A stretch of 64,000 nt of DNA from Lutispora saccharofermentans (GCF_024363565.1 NZ_JAJEKE010000005.1:1-64000), one strand, 5' to 3'. Shown: positions 1 to 9,301, counted from the stretch's first letter. Program-made: numbers and translations. Notes: generated by a model from the sequence alone, not told the origin.

Positions 1-3000
1 AGCTGTCCCTACATATGGATTTATTGCTATCCCAGGTACTGTATTTGTTGTTCCGTCTATATAATAGTTTACTGTGTAGCCAAACTTTTGAGTATCATCC
101 TTCTTAAATACTGCTGTATAGGTTGCAGTTTGTGTTACCGAATTTGGGAACTTAGGTACCCATTTATCAAACGCATACCCTGGATCTGCTTCATATCCAG
201 GTACTGTCACTGCATCTTCCCAGGCAGTTCCATCCAGTATATCAGTGAATTCTAATGGTCCTTCTAATATTCCGTTGCCTCCGGAATTAAAGGTAACTTT
301 ATGCCACTTACTTGTATCCTTCATAAAGTTTGCTGTGTAGGCTGCACTTGCCGTTACATTTCCTTCGTGCCTTTTTGCGTTAATGTTTCCATCGCTCCAT
401 TTTTCGAATAGATAGCCTTCATCTGGAGTTGCAGTTACTTCCGTAGTGCTTTCTCCATGGCTTACTGTTTGAACAGCTGTACCGCTTATGCTTCCATTCT
501 CACCTGCAGTATAGGTTACTGTGTATTTGTTTATTACCCATTGACAATAAAGCACATTTGGAACTGGATCTCCATTTCCAACAATTATACTGGCTCCTGG
601 ACTAAAGCTTGTTCCGCTTCCATCAGATTCAGTGTTCCATCCCAAAAATTCATGGCCTTCACGAATGAAAGTATTTCCCAAAACTTCATGTGTCGCATTA
701 TTTTTTAGGGGAACAACTATCGGACCACCTACACCGCCATTTGCATCATAGGTTAACTCTGTTTCTGGTACTATGTCTCCCCATTGAGCGGTCAAGATCA
801 TATTTTCGGTAATAGTAAGCTTATCATTTGGATAATAAATCTTTCCACTTGCCGATTCTTTCCACCCAATGAATACTTTACCTGTTGGTGGTGTAATGCT
901 TATTGCCGATAAAACAACTGCAGCTGTACCCATACAGTAAGAATTTGGATCAGCAATACTTCCATTTCCACCATTTACAGCATAGGTTATTTTGTAGATT
1001 TTTACATTCCACACAGGGAACAGCTCTAAATCATCGTAAACTGGCATACTAAAGTCAAATGGAACAAATGTATCATTTACAAACCAATACCAACCTAGGA
1101 AATCAGCTTCACTCAATCCTTCCGGTGTGTCTTTTATTAATTCACTTTCAACAATAGTCGCACCATGGTCAACTGTGAAAGTATTAGTTGAACCACCTGT
1201 TCCTTGTGTCACATGAGCTATTGCGTTGTGAACCGGAGGAACCCATTTTGCGTAAAGTATCAGATTCCCAGCCGGCATAGTGGCGCCTGCAAATACAAAA
1301 GCATCGCCCGCCGTGGCCTCGTTATTATACCATCCTTTAAAAATATAACCGTCACTGCTGCGGGTTGTAACATCAACCGTGTACTCACCTAATGCTTTGT
1401 CGGAAACATCTGCTTCATATGGAATGTTCGTAACCGTGGCATTACCTGTTGAATCATTCTTCTGAAAAGTAATATTATATTTATTTCTTGTGTATTTAAT
1501 TTTAAACTCATATTTACCCGTAGCACTATTGTATGTGGAATACTGCGAGCCGTCATTCGGCGTTGATTTTACAGTAAACCCGGGAATAGCAATATAGTCT
1601 TCTATTGTTAGGTACATTGATGATTGAGTAAAGTAATAAGGGGCACGTACCTGAGGATATCCTGAGACATCTTCCAAATAGAAGATGGCATACTGAGTAT
1701 TCCCCGCTGTTGCTCCATAGACTGTAAGATTGGCATTTGGCATAACAGGTGCCGATGTATAGAATGTGCTACCATTTTTAGTAGTGTACCATATATATGC
1801 AGGATACGCATTAACTGCCTGATTCCACCAATATGAAGTATTCGCACCTTGTTTAATGCTATTAAATGTTAGCAGTACGTTATTATTACTCTTTCTCTTA
1901 AATTGGAGTGTATATCTATCACGATCATAGTACACATTCTTAATAGCAGATCCATCACCCAATATAGTGACGTTCACTGCATTCGTCTTTGTTGAATTAA
2001 GATGAAACCCTGTATAGCTTCTGGAGTCATAACCCGCGTTTGCACCGGTTTGCCCTGTTTTAGCAGCAGTTTCTTTGTAAGTGTACCCGTCATCATTGGC
2101 ATTTTCCTGCCAATATACTACCGTATATGGAGTATTAGTATTAGCCTGCCATACAGCATAGAGCTTAATGTCCGATGTGACTGGTAAGTTAAGATTATAA
2201 GCTGATCCATTAGATGTCAGCGACCAGTGCTTAAATGTATATCCGGATTTTGTTGTAGCTTCAATTGTTCCTATAGAAGATCCACCTATGATATATTTAG
2301 GTAATAAAGCACTTCCGCCTTGAGTATCAAATGTAACCTTCCAACGATCTGCTAACACAGCATATAATGTAGTATCTTGTGTAATTATTGTGCTGAAATC
2401 AAACTCTGTCCCATCAATAGTTGTTGACCAATGTGAAAATGCTTTGCCTGGTTTATTTACAACCAAAGGAACGCTTGAAGGATCGACATTTGTATTAGGT
2501 TCAATTTCTTTTGTAGCTATTACATTACCATCATAGACAAAGTATACATAACATACATCTTCAAATACTGCATTTACTTTTATAATGCTATTTGTTGTAA
2601 CATTCCTAGATTCAGCAAAATTTATAGGAGCCGTTTCACCTTCAACAACCCAACCGATAAATTTTTTACCTGCTGATGCTTCCGGAGTCTTGGGTTCTAC
2701 TAAAAATTCTCCATTCAGAATAATCTGTGTGTCTACTAGATCACTGCCATTATAAAATTCATAGGTTGCCGCTGCAGTAGTACCAACCAAATAAATTGAA
2801 AAATGGTCTGTGCTAAATCTAACTACTCCATTATGAACTCTTGCTGGCATGTTGTTAACCCTAATCCCATCAGTTGAGGCTTTTGGAACAGACATCGTTC
2901 TAAATTCCTGAGTTTTATTCCTGCTAATCATGGTAGGTTCTAAATGATAAACCAAAATCTCATCTAAATCATTAGTGAACTCAACGCCGGAAAAACTAAC

Positions 3001-3681
3001 TGATACTTCTCCATTTGGCTGAATTTGGATACCATTCCCGCTTAACAAAGTAATATCAAATGCTAGAAACTGTCCTAAATTAATTCCTTCATTTTCCCTA
3101 ATTGCTTCTACATAATCCAAAGATTCATTATCAGATATGAGTCTTGCTGAAAGAATTGTATCATTAGGTATAACCCCGGCATCAGCAGATACTGTAATAG
3201 TAATTCCATCAATTTCAGAAGTTAAAGTTATAGGTTTCTCGATAACTGCCTCAATCTTCTCATAATAAACTACAACTTTATTCAATTCTTCATCTTCGTT
3301 TATTACAAGACTAATGGGTTGATCAGCTAAAACCTGGTATCCTTCTACTTCCGGATGAGTAATCTCTATAGTAGAGCCTACATCGCCGGAACCTGTTACC
3401 ACATCCAAGCCTGGAATTGGTTCATCTGTTTCTTTAAGCAAATATTTAATTTCGTAGACCTTCTGTATTACAGGTTGTTGAATAGGATTCGCAGGGCCTC
3501 CCGGATGCCCTCCATAAACTGCATCAATAACGGTGGTCTGCTTTCCCTCTCCGCTGCTATCACCTTGTGTTTGATTTAAATTACTCAGAATAGTTTCATC
3601 AGCAAATGCTGCAATGCCCACGTTGAAAATCATTACTAATACCATCAGAAATGCGATGGATTTTTTTAACTTTCCTTTCAT
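1..3681 (-). CDS. Large secreted InlB-repeat surface protein (C-terminus beyond window)
   Basis: One uninterrupted frame of 1227 codons runs from an ATG at 3681 (after GGAGGTG) to the left edge. I checked every in-frame triplet and found no stop, so the gene continues outside. Residues 1-29 form a signal peptide (KGKLKK, then a hydrophobic stretch, ending AFA-DE). Residues about 30-300 hold a Gly/Pro-rich linker and beta-rich domains. From about residue 300 on there are many InlB B / Listeria-Bacteroides type repeats with the hallmark patterns VTFDTQGG, GYTFKHW, LYAVW, GYIFKGWYN, YDANGG and GHEFLGWN, spaced about 65-75 residues. Such proteins are cell-surface adhesins or matrix components. 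No anchor is visible because the C-terminus is missing. Expression is probably set by the c-di-GMP riboswitch and terminator at 3734-3848. The short plus-strand frames inside it are shadows. Confidence 0.9.
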   Translation of the reverse strand, partial: MKGKLKKSIAFLMVLVMIFNVGIAAFADETILSNLNQTQGDSSGEGKQTTVIDAVYGGHPGGPANPIQQPVIQKVYEIKYLLKETDEPIPGLDVVTGSGDVGSTIEITHPEVEGYQVLADQPISLVINEDEELNKVVVYYEKIEAVIEKPITLTSEIDGITITVSADAGVIPNDTILSARLISDNESLDYVEAIRENEGINLGQFLAFDITLLSGNGIQIQPNGEVSVSFSGVEFTNDLDEILVYHLEPTMISRNKTQEFRTMSVPKASTDGIRVNNMPARVHNGVVRFSTDHFSIYLVGTTAAATYEFYNGSDLVDTQIILNGEFLVEPKTPEASAGKKFIGWVVEGETAPINFAESRNVTTNSIIKVNAVFEDVCYVYFVYDGNVIATKEIEPNTNVDPSSVPLVVNKPGKAFSHWSTTIDGTEFDFSTIITQDTTLYAVLADRWKVTFDTQGGSALLPKYIIGGSSIGTIEATTKSGYTFKHWSLTSNGSAYNLNLPVTSDIKLYAVWQANTNTPYTVVYWQENANDDGYTYKETAAKTGQTGANAGYDSRSYTGFHLNSTKTNAVNVTILGDGSAIKNVYYDRDRYTLQFKRKSNNNVLLTFNSIKQGANTSYWWNQAVNAYPAYIWYTTKNGSTFYTSAPVMPNANLTVYGATAGNTQYAIFYLEDVSGYPQVRAPYYFTQSSMYLTIEDYIAIPGFTVKSTPNDGSQYSTYNSATGKYEFKIKYTRNKYNITFQKNDSTGNATVTNIPYEADVSDKALGEYTVDVTTRSSDGYIFKGWYNNEATAGDAFVFAGATMPAGNLILYAKWVPPVHNAIAHVTQGTGGSTNTFTVDHGATIVESELIKDTPEGLSEADFLGWYWFVNDTFVPFDFSMPVYDDLELFPVWNVKIYKITYAVNGGNGSIADPNSYCMGTAAVVLSAISITPPTGKVFIGWKESASGKIYYPNDKLTITENMILTAQWGDIVPETELTYDANGGVGGPIVVPLKNNATHEVLGNTFIREGHEFLGWNTESDGSGTSFSPGASIIVGNGDPVPNVLYCQWVINKYTVTYTAGENGSISGTAVQTVSHGESTTEVTATPDEGYLFEKWSDGNINAKRHEGNVTASAAYTANFMKDTSKWHKVTFNSGGNGILEGPLEFTDILDGTAWEDAVTVPGYEADPGYAFDKWVPKFPNSVTQTATYTAVFKKDDTQKFGYTVNYYIDGTTNTVPGIAINPYVGTA

Positions 3682-3730
3682 TTTTTCACCTCCTTCTTTA
3701 ATAAGCTGAATTCGCAATTCTTGATATTTC

Positions 3731-3772
3731 TATAAAAAATCAGGCTGCAATATTAAATAACATTGCAGCCTG
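3731..3772 (-). terminator. Riboswitch expression-platform terminator
   Basis: On the minus strand a 12-bp stem (CAGGCTGCAATG with its complement ATTGCAGCCTG, AT-rich loop) is followed by ATTTTTTATA. It sits between the aptamer and the adhesin start. Its 5' arm CAGGCTGC is also the 3' end of the aptamer core, so aptamer and terminator should compete. By inference, ligand binding would promote read-through. Confidence 0.85.
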
Positions 3773-3848
3773 ACAATCATAGCTTAGTAAGCTTTAGATT
3801 CATAGCTTTGCGTCCCTAACTTTCGCTAGGTTTGCCTTTTCATTTCTA
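3759..3848 (-). ncRNA. Cyclic di-GMP-I (GEMM) riboswitch aptamer
   Basis: Read on the minus strand, the leader of the surface-protein gene contains the GEMM core in order: AAAAGGCAAACC, a stem capped by a GAAA tetraloop (CTAGCGAAAGTTAG), GGGACGCAAAGC, then the receptor-side strand TCTAAAGCTT...AAGCTATGATTG ending at TCAGGCTGC. These blocks match the known class I c-di-GMP riboswitch. By my recalled alignment to the Vc2 RNA, the base at the G20 position is G, which favours c-di-GMP over cGAMP. The aptamer lies 80-170 nt upstream of the adhesin start and just downstream of a GGDEF/HD-GYP gene. Confidence 0.9.
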
Positions 3849-3878
3849 TCGAAATTAAGCATAAAAACTAAATTTCCC

Positions 3879-5321
3879 TTATATGGCTACTTCTTCTCTT
3901 CTCATCATTTGAACAAAGATTTTTGCCAGATATGGGTCAAATTGAGTTCCTGCTTTGCTCTCTATTTCTCTTAAAGCCTCAGCATTATTTATTGCGCTTT
4001 TGTATGGTCTGTCATTTACCATAGCATCATATGAATCTGCAATGGCAAATATTCTAACTGTATGAGGTATTTCATCCTGTTTCAAAAGTCCAGGATAACC
4101 TTTTCCATCCCATCTCTCATGGTGTATAAGTATCAATTCATCTATTGCCAATGTCTCTCTCGATGCTCCTATGATGTGGTAGCCTATCTCGCTATGACGC
4201 CTCACTCTTTCCCATTCATCACTGTTCAAAGCACCTTCTTTCTGCAATATTTGTGATGGAATACCGATTTTACCAATGTCGTGGAACTCGCATAGGAGTT
4301 TTAATTCTTCCTTTTCTATATCAGACAGGCCCAGCTTATCAGCCAACATGAGGCACAGGCCTTTGAGCCTTTCATAATGTGCCTTTGTTTCAAAGGATAT
4401 TTCCTCTAGCCTATCCTTAAGATACTTGATCATTGACAGCTTCGCTTCTTTGCTCTCCGTAAGCTTATTGAAATACATCCTATCCTCGGCTTTTCTATAA
4501 ATCTCAAATATGTCTTCTTCTCCATTTTTTTTAGTTGCTGCTCCAAAGCTAATGCTTATTTTGATAAAGTCAAGAGGATTTGCTATGCAGTCTTCTTTTA
4601 TTCTATTTACTATAGACAAGGCAGTTTTTTCTGTAGTTTTGGGAAGCAAAACTACAAATTCATCTCCCCCCACCCTGCTGACTATATCTTCTTTTCTGAA
4701 AGCCCTCTTCATTATCTCAGCTACCCTTTTTAAAGCTTTATCGCCCATGTCATGACCAAAAGCATCATTTATAAGCTTAAGTCCGTTTAGATCACCAATT
4801 ATTACACTTATGGGCAATTGTCTAAAGCTGTCCAGTCTTGAAAGCTCCTCATCAAAAAAGTCTCTGTTGTAAAGGCCTGTCAATTTATCCTTATAGCCAA
4901 AATACTCCCGCTTCTCCTCTAAATCATATATTTCTCCCCGATTTCTTATGTGGTCGGCAGACGATTCCTTTGATTTTTTGATTCTTGAAATATCATTATA
5001 AAAAAGTATTAGATAGTCTCTATCATCACTAAAAATATTGATTGAATACCATCTGTCTAATTCGTATATATGCTTTTCAAACTTTCTTCTAGTCTTTGGT
5101 ATCATGTTGTAGTAAATATCCTTTATCCCAAATACATCGTTTTCATATTCCAATACTATTTCAGATATTTTTCTGCCCAGTATTCGTTCAGCCTTTATAT
5201 TTGTAGCGTTTTGAAAATTATCACTTAGGCTTACCAATATATAGTCAACAAAATGTCCATCATCATTGATAAGGGCTTTAAAGCTAAGAAAAAAATCATA
5301 TTTGGAAGGATACTCCATCAT
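3879..5321 (-). CDS. PAS-GGDEF-HD-GYP cyclic-di-GMP turnover protein
   Basis: 480 residues with no transmembrane segment evident. An N-terminal PAS-like sensor spans about residues 8-115. A GGDEF domain (about 140-285) has an intact GGDEF at 218-222 and an RKED inhibitory-site motif (RxxD) at 209-212, five residues ahead. An HD-GYP domain (about 300-470) has HDIGKIG at 347-353 and HHERWDGKGYP at 400-410. Both the diguanylate cyclase and the phosphodiesterase signatures are intact, so it could make or break c-di-GMP depending on the PAS signal. It starts at ATG 5321 after GGGGTGA. It stands immediately upstream, on the same strand, of the c-di-GMP riboswitch and adhesin, which suggests a local circuit. 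Net direction of activity cannot be told from sequence. Confidence 0.93.
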   Translation of the reverse strand: MMEYPSKYDFFLSFKALINDDGHFVDYILVSLSDNFQNATNIKAERILGRKISEIVLEYENDVFGIKDIYYNMIPKTRRKFEKHIYELDRWYSINIFSDDRDYLILFYNDISRIKKSKESSADHIRNRGEIYDLEEKREYFGYKDKLTGLYNRDFFDEELSRLDSFRQLPISVIIGDLNGLKLINDAFGHDMGDKALKRVAEIMKRAFRKEDIVSRVGGDEFVVLLPKTTEKTALSIVNRIKEDCIANPLDFIKISISFGAATKKNGEEDIFEIYRKAEDRMYFNKLTESKEAKLSMIKYLKDRLEEISFETKAHYERLKGLCLMLADKLGLSDIEKEELKLLCEFHDIGKIGIPSQILQKEGALNSDEWERVRRHSEIGYHIIGASRETLAIDELILIHHERWDGKGYPGLLKQDEIPHTVRIFAIADSYDAMVNDRPYKSAINNAEALREIESKAGTQFDPYLAKIFVQMMRREEVAI

Positions 5322-5475
5322 GTTCTCACCCCTGACTCCAATATTTTGGTCAAGCTATTGATTACACTATATCATTCGCCTGTTTCAAAATTTGTTTAGT
5401 TGGATTACATTCGTATTCTTTCCCAATTATATTTTGATTTCTTTTCGGTCACATCTGAATTACACAAAAAAAGGA

Positions 5476-5501
5476 ATAAAAAAAGCCCTATTTCTAGGAC
5501 T
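5476..5501 (-). terminator. Terminator after BTAD regulator
   Basis: Minus strand: AGTCCTA, GAAA loop, TAGGGCT, then seven T. It lies 3 bp past the stop of the BTAD gene. Confidence 0.85.
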
Positions 5502-5503
5502 TT

Positions 5504-6718
5504 CTATACTACATTCTTCTCTGAGGTCAGTGGCAGAAACTCAATGCTTATTTTAAAGCTATCAGGTTTAACTATGCCGGAAAAATTCTTCTTTATTCTT
5601 GTTTCAATTTCCCCTAAGCTATTTTCTTTTGCATCATGAAGCAATATGATAATCTGAGTATCATTCCAGAAGGAAAAGACATCACCCTTCCTTAAGGATT
5701 TCTCCAACACTCCTGTCATTATCCTAACCCTCTTTTTTAATTCTTCTATATCACATCTGTTTTTATCATCACATCTCAAAGTAATAAGGCTTATGAAATC
5801 TGATTTTCCATCTCTTAATTCTTTTCTTTTTTGAATATTAAATAAAAACTTAAAATAATCCGTATCGCATAACATAGCTCCATTAAGGGAGCTGTCCTCT
5901 AGTCTTGTTTTAATATTTCCAATGTCCGTTTCGCCTTTTTCATCATAGTAGTCTTGTATTTTTCTATAAATATTTTTTAAACCTGGAGAAGATTTAATAC
6001 CCATTTCTTTACTAAGTAACGAAGTTATATATTCATAATGACTCATGGCATTATTTATTTGACCCACCTTCAGCATAGCCTCTATCAAATATATGTGTAT
6101 AGCTTCCTCATAGGGCTCTATAATAATTGCTTCTTCACATAGTTCAACTATACCGATATATTCTTCTTTTTCCTTAAGAATTTCTATAAGCTTAAAAAGA
6201 GCTTTCAAATATAATCTGCTGTAATGATTTCTTATGGGAACAAGCCATACCTCATAGGAGTTCTCTGATAAATATGCCCCCTTATACAGCTTCAGTGCTT
6301 TTTTGTACAGCTTCACTGCGTCATCTATATTCTCGGATTTTTTGCTGTCTCCTTGCCTGATATACTTTTCAAATTCTGCAACATCAAGTATTGCCAGTTC
6401 TCCTATTTCAAAACAGTAATATCCATTACTAAAGCTTATATTAAAATACTTTGATTCATCTATGTCTTTCGGGAGTATTTTTTTAAAAATTTGTCTCAGC
6501 CTGAATATTTGCGTGCGCAATACATTTTTAGGGTCGTTAGATTCATTACCCTGCCATAAGTTTTCAATTATTGTTTCAGGCAGCAGCTTTCTACCCCTAA
6601 AAGTTATAAAATATTCAAAGAGCTTATATAACTTATAGGATCTGCTTGATTCTTTTAGCAAGGACTGTCCTCCAAAGCTGATGTCAAAGTCTCCAAGTGT
6701 ATGTACATATAATTCCAT
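5504..6718 (-). CDS. BTAD/SARP-like regulator with degenerate GGDEF C-terminus
   Basis: 404 residues from ATG 6718 (MELYVHTLG), placed six bases after GGAGGG; a longer TTG start is less likely. Residues about 1-100 form an OmpR-type winged helix (ELYVHTLGDFDISFGG...SYKLYKLFEYF...VLRTQIFRLRQIFK). Residues about 105-255 are the helical BTAD/TPR region (FEKYIRQG, YKKALKLYKGAYL, EPYEEAIHIYLIEAM). The last 130 residues resemble a GGDEF fold whose signature is lost: RKGDVFSFWNDTQIIILL aligns with the R-x-GD...GGDEF region but reads WNDTQ. It cannot be a cyclase but could bind a nucleotide. Probably a DNA-binding regulator of the neighbouring c-di-GMP and adhesin genes, which is inferred from position only. 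Confidence 0.85.
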   Translation of the reverse strand: MELYVHTLGDFDISFGGQSLLKESSRSYKLYKLFEYFITFRGRKLLPETIIENLWQGNESNDPKNVLRTQIFRLRQIFKKILPKDIDESKYFNISFSNGYYCFEIGELAILDVAEFEKYIRQGDSKKSENIDDAVKLYKKALKLYKGAYLSENSYEVWLVPIRNHYSRLYLKALFKLIEILKEKEEYIGIVELCEEAIIIEPYEEAIHIYLIEAMLKVGQINNAMSHYEYITSLLSKEMGIKSSPGLKNIYRKIQDYYDEKGETDIGNIKTRLEDSSLNGAMLCDTDYFKFLFNIQKRKELRDGKSDFISLITLRCDDKNRCDIEELKKRVRIMTGVLEKSLRKGDVFSFWNDTQIIILLHDAKENSLGEIETRIKKNFSGIVKPDSFKISIEFLPLTSEKNVV

Positions 6719-6928
6719 AAACTTCCCTCCAATAAACACCAACTATGCCCACAATTTAACAAATAGTACAAGTAGTATAATTATATACCATTATAAACAA
6801 AAAGTGAATATTTAATAATTTACTGCATAAGTTATATTTTTCTCCATAAATGGTATAATATTTACAAATAACTTCAATGTTTTCCTATTGTTTTAGAAAT
6901 AGCAAAGCATTAAATAACACTTATGCTC

Positions 6929-6962
6929 TTGTAATAATCATTATTATTTGGTAAAATATAAT
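6929..6962 (+). promoter_or_regulatory. Ferritin promoter with Fur/PerR-like operator
   Basis: A -35 TTGTAA (6929-6934), 17-bp spacer and -10 TAAAAT (6952-6957; TATAAT also at 6957-6962). Over the spacer lies a perfect 7-1-7 dyad, TAATAATcATTATTA (6932-6946), of the Fur/PerR box type. Binding would block the promoter. Confidence 0.65.
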
Positions 6963-6987
6963 CGAAAGCACAAAAGGAGGCAAAAAT

Positions 6988-7503
6988 ATGATAAGCAAAA
7001 GACTTTTTGAAGAACTGAACAAGCAGGTAACCTATGAATACTTCTCTTCCCACCTTTACCTTGCCATGGAAGCCTACTGCGCTTCATTGAATTTGAATGG
7101 CTTTGCAAATTTCTTCAAGGTACAGGTTGAGGAAGAAAGAGCCCATGCGAAAATGTTTTTTGACTATATAAATAAAATGAATGGTGAAGTAATCATTGAA
7201 GGCTTAGATAAACCTGAAGCAAATTTTAAAAACTTGCATGATGTGTTTAAATCGGGCTTGGAGCACGAACAATTTGTAACCGGCAGAATTTATCACTTAA
7301 TGGATATAGCAACGGAAGAAAAAGAACATGCTACTATAAGCTTCTTAAAGTGGTTTGTAGATGAGCAGACTGAGGAAGAAGAAACCTTCTTCAACATAAT
7401 GAAGAAGCTTGAAATGATAGGTGAAAATGTAAGCGCATTATATGCGCTGGATCAAGAATTGGCGCAAAGGGTATTCGTACCGCCTGTTCCAGCTCAAGCG
7501 TGA
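6988..7503 (+). CDS. ftnA: Ferritin
   Basis: 171 residues, normal for bacterial non-haem ferritin. The four-helix bundle carries the diiron ferroxidase ligands: E in NKQVTYEYFSS, EEERAHAKMF (ExxH), and the later helix with ATEEKEHATISFLKWF and VDEQTEEEE. It stores iron as a ferric core in the cytoplasm and limits peroxide and iron stress. It starts at ATG 6988 after AAAGGAGG and is a single-gene unit ended by a strong hairpin at 7505-7546. A Fur/PerR-like dyad in its promoter suggests metal- or peroxide-responsive control. Family assignment is secure. Confidence 0.96.
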   Translation: MISKRLFEELNKQVTYEYFSSHLYLAMEAYCASLNLNGFANFFKVQVEEERAHAKMFFDYINKMNGEVIIEGLDKPEANFKNLHDVFKSGLEHEQFVTGRIYHLMDIATEEKEHATISFLKWFVDEQTEEEETFFNIMKKLEMIGENVSALYALDQELAQRVFVPPVPAQA

Positions 7504-7547
7504 TAAAAAATCTGGCTGCCATCCCCCCCGGCGGCCAGATTTTTTTC
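7504..7547. terminator. Bidirectional terminator between ferritin and DUF2238-like gene
   Basis: AAAAATCTGGCtGCC, loop of C-rich bases, GGCgGCCAGATTTTTT: a long GC-rich stem with A/T tracts on both sides, serving the convergent genes. Confidence 0.9.
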
Positions 7548-7548
7548 G

Positions 7549-8244
7549 TCAATCATCCTTGCATTTCTTATAAATTGAAAAGTATCCCGCCACAGAAATG
7601 ATCAATGCGCTTACCGCATCAACAATGATGTCCTTCATCGTATCGGATAGGGCCTCATGGCCGATAAGAAGAGTTCCGTCCTCTAATGCGAACTTCTGCA
7701 TATTAAGCCCGAATATCCCATCAATCAAATATTCGTATATCTCCCATATAGCCCCGGCCGTCAAGGCAAAGCAAAAGGCAAACAAAGCTATGAAAAAAGG
7801 GCTCAGATGAAATCTCGTGCTTTCATAATCGTTGAGGATGCTGACCAGAGCAAATCCAAGAGCTCCGAGCATTGCGCCACTAAAAGCATGCAGTATTGTA
7901 TCCCAAAAAGGGATGATATAGTAGAAATTTCTGACCTCACCGAGATATATTGCACAATATAAGAAGATAAAATATAAAACTTCCATATTGTTTGGGATAT
8001 CAATAAGCCATCTGCGTTCAATAATCGACGGTATTGCCATAACAATAAGCCCTAATATGCATTGCAAAAGCATCAGAACGTAATCACTTTTAACCTTTTC
8101 ATATGCCTCCGTGCCAATCGGTCCGGATGGTGCAACAATGATTTTGACAATAGTATATGCTATTGAAGATACCAAAGTAATGAAGAGTATGATACCTATA
8201 ATCCTTTTCCAATTTCTTTTATTTTCTTGACCTTCTTTTCTCAT
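7549..8244 (-). CDS. DUF2238/YjdF-like integral membrane protein
   Basis: 231 residues with about six hydrophobic segments (residues ~14-34, 53-70, 84-100, 112-135, 145-165, 205-222). The patterns WDTILHAFSGAMLG, AIWEIYEYLIDGIFG and SDTMKDIIVDAVSALI are those of the DUF2238 (YjdF) family, with conserved Asp, His and Glu in or near membrane segments. Biochemical function is unknown. It starts at ATG 8244 after GGAGGA. It is a lone minus-strand gene converging on ferritin and divergent from the ABC operon. I make no functional claim beyond membrane location. Confidence 0.75.
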   Translation of the reverse strand: MRKEGQENKRNWKRIIGIILFITLVSSIAYTIVKIIVAPSGPIGTEAYEKVKSDYVLMLLQCILGLIVMAIPSIIERRWLIDIPNNMEVLYFIFLYCAIYLGEVRNFYYIIPFWDTILHAFSGAMLGALGFALVSILNDYESTRFHLSPFFIALFAFCFALTAGAIWEIYEYLIDGIFGLNMQKFALEDGTLLIGHEALSDTMKDIIVDAVSALIISVAGYFSIYKKCKDD

Positions 8245-8509
8245 TTATGTCCTCCTTCCAGACAGTTATGCATTTCGGCTCAGGATGGCAAAGATATATG
8301 TTATGCTACTAATAGATTATACAGCATAATTATAAAATAATGAACCATGCATACATAGAAACAAATTCCGCCTTTATGCGTCTAATCAAGAGATTGCTGA
8401 AAATTAGAATAATATAAAAATAATTCAAGATATGCTAACCATTTCCTTACAAAGTGCTATTAATGTATAATGATGTTAAATGAGATAATCAATGAAGAGA
8501 GGCGAATAT

Positions 8510-9298
8510 ATGGAATTGCACAATAAACCTATAATAACCATAAGGGGTCTAGAAAAAAGCTTTGGCGATAAAAAGGTGCTAAAGGGAATAAATCTGGATA
8601 TTTACAGCGGGCAAATAATAGGCTATATTGGGCCCAATGGCGCCGGCAAAAGCACCACTGTTAAGATAATGCTGGGACTTATGGGAAAATATACGGGGGA
8701 GATCAATATTTTCGGCAGAAATATATCTGACGGAAATGCAGAATACAAGAAAAAAATAGGCTATGTGCCTGAAACAGCAGATATCTATGACAATTTAACC
8801 GGCAGAGAATACTTGACCTTTATAGGGGAGCTCTATGGGCTTGACCATGATGAAGCCGATGAGAAGGCGATGAGGCTGATGGAGCTGTTTGGACTAAAAG
8901 AGGTATATGACTCAAGGATATCTTCCTACTCAAAGGGCATGCGGCAGAAGGCAGTCATAGTATCAAGCCTGCTGAACAACCCGGATATTTTATTTTTAGA
9001 TGAGCCGCTAAGCGGCATGGATGCCAATAGCGTTATGGTATTCAAGGAAGTATTGACCGAATTGGCTTCCAAAGGCAAGACAATATTTTATTCCTCTCAT
9101 ATAATGGAAGTAGTTGAGAAAATAAGCAGCAGGATAATACTGATCAATGGCGGGCAAATCGTTGCCGACGGAACCTTTGACGAATTGAAAGAGAAATCTA
9201 TGGAGGGTTCGCTGGAAGAGATATTCAATGATCTCACCGGATTCAATGAGCATAAAGACATTGCGGCACAAATCGTATCTGTAGTTCAAGGAGTATAG
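8510..9298 (+). CDS. ABC transporter ATP-binding protein (ABC-2 type)
   Basis: 262 residues from ATG 8510, preceded by GAGAGG; an upstream ATG at 8492 has no good ribosome binding site. Walker A GPNGAGKSTT, signature YSKGMRQKA (in place of LSGGQ, common in ABC-2 exporters), Walker B ILFLDEPLSGMD and H-switch SSHIMEVVE are all present. It energises the membrane protein encoded 3 bp downstream. Export of an unidentified compound is likely. A TATAAT at about 8467 may be its -10 element. Confidence 0.93.
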   Translation: MELHNKPIITIRGLEKSFGDKKVLKGINLDIYSGQIIGYIGPNGAGKSTTVKIMLGLMGKYTGEINIFGRNISDGNAEYKKKIGYVPETADIYDNLTGREYLTFIGELYGLDHDEADEKAMRLMELFGLKEVYDSRISSYSKGMRQKAVIVSSLLNNPDILFLDEPLSGMDANSVMVFKEVLTELASKGKTIFYSSHIMEVVEKISSRIILINGGQIVADGTFDELKEKSMEGSLEEIFNDLTGFNEHKDIAAQIVSVVQGV

Positions 9299-9301
9299 AA
9301 A

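Noticed and set aside
457-3579. Five short plus-strand and minus-strand open frames of 60-83 codons
   Set aside because: They lie inside the continuous 1227-codon minus-strand gene in other frames and have no ribosome binding sites or family resemblance.
5322-5475. A second riboswitch in the leader of the GGDEF/HD-GYP gene
   Set aside because: No conserved aptamer blocks found on the minus strand; only the terminator of the preceding gene.
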